Source: Amoebophrya sp. AT5.2 (lineage: Eukaryota > Sar > Dinophyceae > Syndiniales > Amoebophryaceae). From it: DNA of 16,880 bases. Where the stretch lies: positions 1-16,880 of the forward strand of contig RXOD01004957.1 of NCBI GenBank assembly GCA_005223375.1, written 5' to 3'. Below the pieces are notes generated by a model, which saw nothing but the letters and a program-made list of their open reading frames with translations, did no database searches and was not told where the DNA came from. A program made the translations under genes and the position numbers. Shown one piece after another: positions 1-7,198 of this stretch; positions within the stretch are counted from its first letter, which is position 1; every line of letters starts with the position of its first letter.

Positions 1-3000
1 CGCCCGCCCGCAGCGGCGAGAGTCCCAAACGCTGCACGCGGTTCTCTGCGCGTTCGTCCGTCCGAAGCGGCCGGCTGCGGGCACGGCCCCTCGGAACGGA
101 ATTGAGTCCCAACCCTGCTTCTGGCGAGAGCGGCGAAAGGACTGGTGCGCCCCTGGCTAATAAACCTGGAACGCCGGCCGGGCCGGGGGCGCTGCCAGAA
201 CCGCCGCGCTTCTGCAGGTGCCGTGCGCGGTTCAGCATCTCGATTTCTTCGACAAGTGGCAAATCCCCACCTCCTCCCCGCAGCAGGTGCTCGCGTTGCG
301 CAGCCGCAGCTAGCATTTGTTGTTTTCCTTTGGCGACATGAATCGGGCTGCCGACAGCGAGGTGCGGGCTCACGGGAAGCAGTGGACTCTTCAGCTGACT
401 GACTGACGGGATTTTGTTGCTCAGATGGTGGTGTCCTCCGGCTTTTGAAATTCCACCGCACGACGCGGCAGCTTTTGCACCGCCTCCACCAGCTCGGGTG
501 CCGCGCGGCGGCGCCCGATGATGCACGCCGTCCTGCTCGCCTGGTGGCGGACTTGGACTTCGCGGTTGACTGCGGCTCGCCGGTACACGAGGACTCGACG
601 AAAAACCAGCCAACTGCGTCGCAGCCTCAAGTGTCGCGATCTCGCGGTCCAATCCGTACGCCTCCTCTCGATCCAATCCCTCTTTTTCGTGCCGCGCTGC
701 GTACCTCTCCACCTCCGCACGGGCGGCGGCGACCGCAGACGGAGGGGACAGATCCTCTCGGACAATTTCTCTACTCCGAGCCTCAGCGGCTTTTTCCCTG
801 GCGATCATCTGAAGATCGCCCTCGGTGACGGACCGCTCCACTTTCTTGAGTCGGGTCTCGTACCCGACTTCAGCCTCGATTCGATACGCGTCGATGTTCC
901 CGTCGAGCGGCTGCTTTTTCTGCCGCGCCAGTGCCAGTTTTTCCTCCCGCCGCTCCCTCTCCAACTGGTAATCGAGCTTCTCGTAGAGCGAGGGCTCCCA
1001 AGTCGCGGCGCCCTCGAGGTTGCGGTGCATCAGACTCTCGTCTGCGTCGAAGTCGGGCATTTTCGTGTTGGCAAGCAGCGCCGCGAGATCTTCTCCGCGC
1101 CGGACGCCAGCTGCACCTGCTCCCTGTGCGGAACTTTGATGGCGTTGTTGATCACGCCCGCTCTTGACTGGTGAAACGCTCTCCAGACGCATTTGCGCGT
1201 GCGCATCCTGCTGCTGCTGTTTCATCCGGTGGAGCTCTTGCTCGTGCAAATCGCGGGCGTGCTGCATGGGGTCTGGGGCTGCGGAGTTGTCACGGAATTT
1301 CTTCATCGCTGGCGGCTCCCGTTCCTGAGGTGCTTGACCTTGAGCCTGTTGTGCCTTCATCCCGCGGCGCTTGCCGCTTTCATCTACTGGGCCTTCGGAC
1401 CCAGCAGAATCGCCCTCCCCTTCTGTCTTCTGATCGCCGCCTTGCCCCGCTTGTCCTGTGTTTCCGTCCTTCTGGTCGTTGCCACCTTTCCCGTCACCAG
1501 AACCGTTCCCGTTCTTTTTCGCTTGACCGCCTTTCCCCTTCCCGCCTTCTCCGTCTTTCGAGAAAAGCTTCAGATAGAGTCGCTCCGCCGCCCTCTTCTC
1601 TTCCAGCTTCTTTTGTTTTGCAGCTTCGATTTCCTGCGCCAGCTCCTCTTCCAGCCCGAGGTACGGTTTTCGAAACTTCGAAGGCGCCTTCTCGGGCTTC
1701 ACCAACTTCTCCAACCGATCATGTTCTTGGCCCTCGCCTGCCGCCACCTTCTGCGTCGCCGCCCGCTGCCTTTCCAGCGCTTCCTTCTCTTTCTGCAGCG
1801 CCAGGAGGTACTTGCGCTTCATCTGCAAGGTTGGCTGCTTCGCGTTCAGAAAGACGTGCTTGTCGTGCTGACTCACCCAGTCGCCGTCGAGGTTCAACGG
1901 CTGGTGCGCTTGGGGCGGAGAGGCCCCAACAAAGGCGGCACTCACGTGCCCACCCCCCACGGCGTATGGAGACGGCCTGCCCTGCAGGTGGTACTGCGCT
2001 TCGAGGTAGCCTGCGTCGCCCGACAGATTGGGCGCCCGCCCGCGCGGCGACGGTCCTCGACCGCGCGGGCTTCCGACGCTCATTGCGGCGAGTTTTTGTT
2101 GCATGATCTGCTCCTCGCGCTCTTTCCGCTCGCGAATCTCGTCGCGCTTCGCCTTCCATCGTCGGTACACCGCCAGCTCTTCTCCCTGTAGCAAGAGCGA
2201 TTTTTTGTCGTGCTCAGTGTGCCGGTCGAGGCTCGAACTCCGGCGAGCGCGGGTGCCAACGCCGACAGCTTGGTTTTCGATATTAGTGAGCGGCTTGCTG
2301 TCCTCGTTGGCCGTACCGCCATCGCCAGACACGACCAGGCGGAACATGGGTTTTCTCTCTGCTTCGGGACTGATTCCGCCGGGCGCGAGCAGTGGGGACG
2401 CCGACCCAGGACGCGCAGCTCCGTCTTCGTCCGTCGCGCTGACGCTTCCCTTACGGTTCTTTCGACCCTTCCCTGTCGGGCTCAAACTGCGCCGCCGCTT
2501 CGAGGACGTTTTCGCGCGAGCAGCGGGAGCAGGCGAAGCAGCCAAATCCAGCGGGGAGACGTGTTTGCCTCCTCCACCGGTCTTCGGCATTTTGCCACGA
2601 CCGTGAGTGTGCTGGTCTTCATGGCTGAAGAATGGCGGCGAGTAAAAGTCGGCCTTTTTCCCCATCCCCGGGCGCCACACGCCGCTCACTTCCCTTGGTG
2701 CGTCCGGCTTCTTCCCCAGCACTCCCAGAACGTCTTTGGAGTCTGCCCCCCTGTGAACCGGACTCACCTCCTGCATCCACTGATCGATGTCCGCGTCGTT
2801 CCAGTTTCCCCCGTATTTTGCGCTCGCGTTGTACTTCGTGACGGGCGGGCGGTACCCCGGGCGAAGCATCGGCACGCACCGGTCCGCGTCCGCGGGCGAA
2901 ACCGCAACTCCCGAGCACAGCGGATCCAACCGGTTGTCGAAGTCCCTTGGGAGCTTCCTCCTGTGTTTCTCCATCTCCTCGATTCTCTTCCGGTTGGCCG

Positions 3001-6000
3001 TCTGCGCGTCGGTAAACAACCGGTCGAAAATCCGCCGCTGCTGCGGCTGCGGAGGAGATGGCTTGTTGTTGCGCCCGCGCGTGCGAAAGTTGTTCGGCGA
3101 GCTGTCGAGGGGCGAGAAATTGTTGCGGACCTCGTCCTGCGTGGACATCATTTCTCGTTCCCTTCGAAGTTGGCTGGTTTTGGTGCCGCCAGCATCCGAG
3201 GAGGAGGAAGAACGAATCACCGGCATATCGAAGGCCTCGTGGCCAGTTCGTAGCGCCTCGTCCGCGCCGGCGATTTCGACCACATTGTGTGGTGAAAGTG
3301 ATAGCTGCAGTCCGAGACCGCCCTTTGCGCGTGGAGGTCGCGGGCCCGATTGCTGCTGCGCTGTGTGCGAGTCGTCGTGGCTACAGTGGTCTTCGAGCGA
3401 AAGGTACTCGTCTTCGCGAATCTCCTGCATGAGGGGAAGCTGGTCACCGGTCTCGGCCCGCGGCACCGCCGAAGAACTCTTCGCGGCGTATACCGGGGGG
3501 TCTTCCTCGTAGATCCCCTCGGTCTGAAAACGACGGGGACTCGCTGCTGCTTCGGTTCCGTCGTCTACTACTTGCACTTGCTGCCTTTCGTAAAAATCGT
3601 ATTGCTCTAGCGCCGCGTCTTGCAGAAGCGACGCAGCTTGCTCATCCTGTGCCCGCTCCGCTTCTGCCTGAGCTTCCCTCATTTCTTTGCTCTCCCGACT
3701 GGCTTTTCTTAATGTCGATTCGGCCTCTATGAGCGCTCCGATTGCGGAGTCAGCGAGGCGGTTGTACGAATCCGCAGCAGCGCGGTCCCTCTGCTCCTGG
3801 GCACTCTCGGGCGCACTTGTTGACAGCGCGTTTCTATCGACCAGTTCGATGTCGCTCTGCTGCTCGGGAGCCCGGAACGACTGCCGCGACGTCTGCCGCG
3901 AAGCAGAAGCTTCTTTCGAGCCTTGTTGCGAGGCTTCCCTCGACGACGCGTGCTGCGACGCTTGCTTGGAACCCTGCTGGGAGGCCTGTTGCGAGGCTTG
4001 TCTGGATACTTCACGTGACGCTTGTCGCGACGCTTGCCTCGATGCCTGTCGTGATTGCGATAGCCGTTCGTTGATGGCCTGCGCAAGATCTTCAGGTCGC
4101 TGGTGCGGCTGCACCCCCGGCGGTGAAAGGTGCGCAGCGTTGGCGTTCGGGTTCGCAGCTTGAGCTTGGCCTTGGCGTTGGGCTGAAGCTAAAGGGTCTA
4201 CTTGGTGCTCATGCGCCGCTGCATCAACGTCTTTTTCGGTCCGTACTTGGTCTCGCTCCTCGGCTTGATGGGCTGTCGAGCTCGACGAAACGGCACCACT
4301 TGCGCTCGTTGTGCCCACGAGCGCTGCGTGACTGCCTTCTTCCGCTGCGGACGATCCCGATTCGCGAGGCCTTTCCCTTGCAGCAAGTTGTTCGCCCGCA
4401 CCTACCCCGCCTTCTTCTGCACCAGGATGTGCTTGTTCTTGTTCAGCAATGTTCCACGGTCCGGCGGCTTCCCCCGGCTGCAGTTGCACGACGCCAATTC
4501 CCGCAAAGGCCCGCCGACCGGCTGCTGCTGCCGATCCTCGTCGACTTCCTCCATCCACCACTGCAGCGGTGCCCGGTCGCGCAGCTGCAGTGCCGACCGC
4601 CTCTGAAGAAGATGATCCCCCGCCACCCCCTTTCCCGCTGGAGCAGCCATCTGGTGCAGATGATACGTCTGCATAGGTCGACATGCGATCCCAAGACCGC
4701 TTCGCGTCCAGCTCGGTGCGCTGCACGAGGCCCGCCAGCTTTTGGTCCCAAGACTGCAGGTTCCCGACCGACGGACTCTTGTAGGGGGAAGGGGGTGGTG
4801 GTCGGTGCGCGCTATCGGCACCTCCGCTTTGGGTGATTTCCTGTAGCAACGGCGGCGGGCGTTCATGATCACGTCGCTGGCCACGACCTAGGTTTGTGAA
4901 CGCGTCGACATCTTCATCTTCTGCTGCGTTTTCTTGCGGCACCACAAGATTCTCCTGGGTTCGGCTCCTCACCGACGCGAGATACCGCTCGCGGCTGGAC
5001 ATACCACCTGGAGCCTGCGCCTGGCCCCCGTGCCCAGTGGAAGTACTACTTGTTGCGGCGATGTTCATGTGGTTACCCGACGTTGATGGGAACAAGTCCT
5101 CCAGTCTCCTGTTGAACGCGTCAGCGTCGTGTTTCACCTTCGAATTCAGCCGATCCAGCGTCGCCCGTCGCTGCAGCCCCTCTTGGTTCATTCGCTCGGA
5201 CTTCTTTCTTCTTTCCACCGCTTGCTTCAGCTCGTCGTTCTCGAGGGCGAGAGCCCGCCGGAGCTCGTCCGCGTCCTCCTCCCGCACGGACTTCAAAAAT
5301 CCCGGACTCGGCGGAACCCGCCGCTGCGCCGCGAGTGAGCGCGTTGGCGAGACGGAGGACGAAGCAAGCGAACTCGTGCCATCGTCGGAGGTGTTGACTA
5401 GAGACGCATTGTTCATGGGGGCGTCAATAGGCGACAGAAGAGCGGTCGGAGGCGGACGAATCCGGCGTACGGCGCCGGGGGAGTACGTCGGCGAGGCAGA
5501 AGATGACGGCGAGGCCGAGGGCGACGCAGACCGACTACTATGATCGGCGATGTAGGAGTTGTGGTCCTCTCGCTGGGCCTCCGCAGCTGCTGCTGCCTCT
5601 GCCCCCAAGTAGTGCTGCATCTTGAGATGTCTCTCCATCTGGGCACTGTAGGAGTGCGTACTCCGGATCTTCTTGCCTCCGCCGGCCAGTGCCGCGTCCG
5701 GATCGAGCAGTGCGTGCATTTTGCGCTCCACGTCTTCTCTGCTGCTCGCCGCGCTCCCTCCAACACCACCGATTTCCGTCTTCAGCAGCCCATTCCGCCA
5801 TTTTTGTTCCTCCAGCTCTAGCCGCCTTTGCGCAAGGGACAGGCTTCGCTTTCGCTGTGCCTCCGCATTGTTCATCCCTGTCGCCAACGCATTGTCTTCC
5901 AGCATCTCGTCGGTAATTTGACCGCTTCTCAGCCGCAGGATTTCGTCGGCCTCTTTGCGCTGACCCTCCAATGCCTCAGCATGCGCAGCGACGATTTTGT

Positions 6001-6406
6001 CGTTGAGCGTCTGCTGCTGCCCGTCATGAGAAATCGGAATCTCAGGAAGCAGCCCGCCCTTCAGCTCGCGATTGCGTGCGATGGCCTCGGCGCGCATTTG
6101 GTCGACGCCCATCATCATGCGCTCGTCGTAATTTTGATCGTCACGTCGTCGACCTCCAGGTCCGGCAAGGTCCCCGTTAGGACCTTGGTCCTCATCTTCC
6201 ACGAGTTTGTCGACGTTGTGCAGTAGTTTCTCGGCGTAGTTCATCCGTTCGATTCGCTGCGCCGCATTATACGGCGAAAGCTCGTGTTCGGGTACCCGGG
6301 GCGGCGGACGCGAAGGGGGTCTCTCAGCATTGGCGAGCTTGAGCACCATCCGCGACCGAATGCTGTCGACGTCAAGCGCCGCGGTCTCAAAATTCATCAA
6401 CGCCAT
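1..6406 (-). CDS. Giant coiled-coil / low-complexity protein, 3' end outside window
   Basis: I translated this frame by hand and it is open from the ATG at 6404-6406 to the left edge: 2,135 codons with no stop and no intron needed. The start is the first ATG after an in-frame TGA at 6485-6487. It has A at -3 and G at +4 and follows a pyrimidine-rich leader. The product is rich in Ala, Arg, Glu, Gln and Ser. Likely coiled-coil stretches (heptad-like, charged) lie near residues 379-437, 1126-1156, 1415-1443, 1529-1554, 1582-1618, 1797-1886 and 1897-1936. Between them are Ser/Pro-rich linkers, a Ser-Arg-Gln-Ala tetrapeptide array (785-843) and a Lys/Gly/Asp/Gln-rich segment (1617-1672). I see no signal peptide, membrane segment or catalytic motif, and I do not recognise the family. 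A cytoskeletal or scaffold role is only a guess from composition. The gene lies downstream of the ATPase gene on the same strand. Confidence 0.88.
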   Translation of the reverse strand, partial: MALMNFETAALDVDSIRSRMVLKLANAERPPSRPPPRVPEHELSPYNAAQRIERMNYAEKLLHNVDKLVEDEDQGPNGDLAGPGGRRRDDQNYDERMMMGVDQMRAEAIARNRELKGGLLPEIPISHDGQQQTLNDKIVAAHAEALEGQRKEADEILRLRSGQITDEMLEDNALATGMNNAEAQRKRSLSLAQRRLELEEQKWRNGLLKTEIGGVGGSAASSREDVERKMHALLDPDAALAGGGKKIRSTHSYSAQMERHLKMQHYLGAEAAAAAEAQREDHNSYIADHSSRSASPSASPSSSASPTYSPGAVRRIRPPPTALLSPIDAPMNNASLVNTSDDGTSSLASSSVSPTRSLAAQRRVPPSPGFLKSVREEDADELRRALALENDELKQAVERRKKSERMNQEGLQRRATLDRLNSKVKHDADAFNRRLEDLFPSTSGNHMNIAATSSTSTGHGGQAQAPGGMSSRERYLASVRSRTQENLVVPQENAAEDEDVDAFTNLGRGQRRDHERPPPLLQEITQSGGADSAHRPPPPSPYKSPSVGNLQSWDQKLAGLVQRTELDAKRSWDRMSTYADVSSAPDGCSSGKGGGGGSSSSEAVGTAAARPGTAAVVDGGSRRGSAAAAGRRAFAGIGVVQLQPGEAAGPWNIAEQEQAHPGAEEGGVGAGEQLAARERPRESGSSAAEEGSHAALVGTTSASGAVSSSSTAHQAEERDQVRTEKDVDAAAHEHQVDPLASAQRQGQAQAANPNANAAHLSPPGVQPHQRPEDLAQAINERLSQSRQASRQASRQASREVSRQASQQASQQGSKQASQHASSREASQQGSKEASASRQTSRQSFRAPEQQSDIELVDRNALSTSAPESAQEQRDRAAADSYNRLADSAIGALIEAESTLRKASRESKEMREAQAEAERAQDEQAASLLQDAALEQYDFYERQQVQVVDDGTEAAASPRRFQTEGIYEEDPPVYAAKSSSAVPRAETGDQLPLMQEIREDEYLSLEDHCSHDDSHTAQQQSGPRPPRAKGGLGLQLSLSPHNVVEIAGADEALRTGHEAFDMPVIRSSSSSDAGGTKTSQLRREREMMSTQDEVRNNFSPLDSSPNNFRTRGRNNKPSPPQPQQRRIFDRLFTDAQTANRKRIEEMEKHRRKLPRDFDNRLDPLCSGVAVSPADADRCVPMLRPGYRPPVTKYNASAKYGGNWNDADIDQWMQEVSPVHRGADSKDVLGVLGKKPDAPREVSGVWRPGMGKKADFYSPPFFSHEDQHTHGRGKMPKTGGGGKHVSPLDLAASPAPAARAKTSSKRRRSLSPTGKGRKNRKGSVSATDEDGAARPGSASPLLAPGGISPEAERKPMFRLVVSGDGGTANEDSKPLTNIENQAVGVGTRARRSSSLDRHTEHDKKSLLLQGEELAVYRRWKAKRDEIRERKEREEQIMQQKLAAMSVGSPRGRGPSPRGRAPNLSGDAGYLEAQYHLQGRPSPYAVGGGHVSAAFVGASPPQAHQPLNLDGDWVSQHDKHVFLNAKQPTLQMKRKYLLALQKEKEALERQRAATQKVAAGEGQEHDRLEKLVKPEKAPSKFRKPYLGLEEELAQEIEAAKQKKLEEKRAAERLYLKLFSKDGEGGKGKGGQAKKNGNGSGDGKGGNDQKDGNTGQAGQGGDQKTEGEGDSAGSEGPVDESGKRRGMKAQQAQGQAPQEREPPAMKKFRDNSAAPDPMQHARDLHEQELHRMKQQQQDAHAQMRLESVSPVKSGRDQQRHQSSAQGAGAAGVRRGEDLAALLANTKMPDFDADESLMHRNLEGAATWEPSLYEKLDYQLERERREEKLALARQKKQPLDGNIDAYRIEAEVGYETRLKKVERSVTEGDLQMIAREKAAEARSREIVREDLSPPSAVAAARAEVERYAARHEKEGLDREEAYGLDREIATLEAATQLAGFSSSPRVPASRSQPRSPSPPPGEQDGVHHRAPPRGTRAGGGGAKAAASCGGISKAGGHHHLSNKIPSVSQLKSPLLPVSPHLAVGSPIHVAKGKQQMLAAAAQREHLLRGGGGDLPLVEEIEMLNRARHLQKRGGSGSAPGPAGVPGLLARGAPVLSPLSPEAGLGLNSVPRGRARSRPLRTDERAENRVQRLGLSPLRAG
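1393..1558 (-). repeat. Lys/Gly/Asp/Gln-rich low-complexity segment in the giant gene
   Basis: Residues about 1617-1672 are almost entirely Gly, Lys, Asp, Asn, Gln, Glu and Ser, with short GGKGKGG-, GDGKGG- and KDGNTG-like units that recur irregularly. The segment is hydrophilic, surely disordered, and separates two helical stretches. It directly follows the predicted coiled coil at 1582-1618. It is not an exact tandem repeat. Confidence 0.75.
3878..4054 (-). repeat. Tetrapeptide array, consensus S-[RQK]-[QE]-A, inside the giant gene
   Basis: Residues 785-843 consist of 14 tetrapeptide units with two short interruptions: SRQA three times, SREV, SRQA, SQQA, SQQG, SKQA, SQHA, (S), SREA, SQQG, SKEA, (SA), SRQT, SRQS. 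At DNA level this is a degenerate 12-base repeat. Ser is spelled TCA, TCG, TCC or TCT, and Arg CGA, CGT, AGG, AGA or CGG, so the period is kept mainly at protein level. R-Q-A-S matches the R-x-x-S pattern favoured by basophilic kinases (established pattern; its use here is inference). Confidence 0.9.
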
Positions 6407-6506
6407 AGTTGGTGATGTCAGAATGGAGAAGATGAAGATGGAAGAGTCGACGTGGGGTCGCGCTCGCGGCCAGTCTTGCTCTGGTCAACTACAACAGTGT
6501 CATCTA

Positions 6507-6516
6507 CTCTTCAAAA
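6507..6516 (-). promoter_or_regulatory. Leader motif TTTTGAAGAG, giant gene
   Basis: Minus-strand TTTTGAAGAG preceded by a pyrimidine run (CACTCCTC), about 100 bases upstream of the ATG. The same ten bases occur upstream of the ATPase ATG at 12524-12533. The AG after a pyrimidine run would suit a cis- or trans-splice acceptor, but this is inference from two copies only. Confidence 0.25.
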
Positions 6517-7095
6517 GAGGAGTGCGTAAAGCATGAGGCAGGACTACGACTAGTACCAGCGAGACGAAGACAGGAGTTGCGCGCGCACGTATCTCCGATG
6601 CAACCCAAAAAAACACGAGGATGACGAGAGGATGATGTATTGGCGTAGATGCACCGGAAGATGTTGCCACGTTTCCACATCGAAGTACAACGCCAATCCG
6701 GCTTGCGCCTGTACAGAGCGACTTGGGCCAGTGCGGTGCGACCCGAAAGCGAATAGAAGCACTTCTCGGATTCCAAGTTTGCAGTTGCTTGCGACGAGAT
6801 AGGCACGACGACGAGGAAATCGAACCGAGCGAGCAACTCCACGCGGCACTCAGCCATCCGATCTTTGATGTACGCTTCTCTCTATCTCGTCTCTCTCAGT
6901 TGTACACGGATATGACGACGAGTGACACGAGCGCGCCATCGATCTTTCTGTGAGAGAAATTACGTCTACTTTTTGTTGACGGTTTCAATGAATAAACACG
7001 TCGTGGAGCAGCTCGCGTTTTTGTGTCTGTCGCGTGGAATAGTCGTGCGTCGGTCGAAAAGGGGAATGGAAATTAACACTCACAAGTGTCATGCT

Positions 7096-7168
7096 GGGTG
7101 CTACGGGAGATTGGGACGAGAAAAACCTCCTTGTGGGTGGATCATTCGGGGGATTGGGACGAGGAAAA
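7096..7168. repeat. Imperfect tandem direct repeat, period about 43
   Basis: Two copies share the exact 12-mer GATTGGGACGAG at 7109-7120 and 7152-7163. Related flanks are GGGTG before each (7096 and 7135), CGGGA/CGGGG just before the core, and an A-rich run after it. The repeat sits immediately downstream of the ATPase stop, in the likely 3' untranslated region. Confidence 0.6.
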
Positions 7169-7198
7169 CAGCACGCGGCGCCGACCAAATGGACAGGG

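Larger units (their letters stand above)
6407..7198. other. Spacer between ATPase stop and giant-gene start
   Basis: This 792-base stretch must hold the 3' untranslated region of the ATPase gene and the leader/promoter of the giant gene. The 40 bases just before the ATG at 6406 are pyrimidine-rich on the minus strand. A 117-codon minus-strand frame at 6504-6857 has no recognisable domain and I do not call it a gene. I see no AATAAA on the minus strand just after the ATPase stop. An imperfect direct repeat lies at 7096-7168 and a leader motif shared with the ATPase gene at 6507-6516. Confidence 0.6.

Noticed and set aside
1171..3253. Long plus-strand frames (for example 1193-2191, 2210-3253, 1171-2106)
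   Set aside because: They are antisense to the open minus-strand frame, overlap one another in different frames, and have Arg/Leu/Ser-heavy compositions typical of reverse-complement shadows in GC-rich DNA.
6504..6857. Minus-strand 117-codon frame as a separate small gene
   Set aside because: It has no recognisable domain, Arg/Cys/Ser-rich composition, and sits where the giant gene's leader should be. It could be an upstream frame, but nothing supports it.
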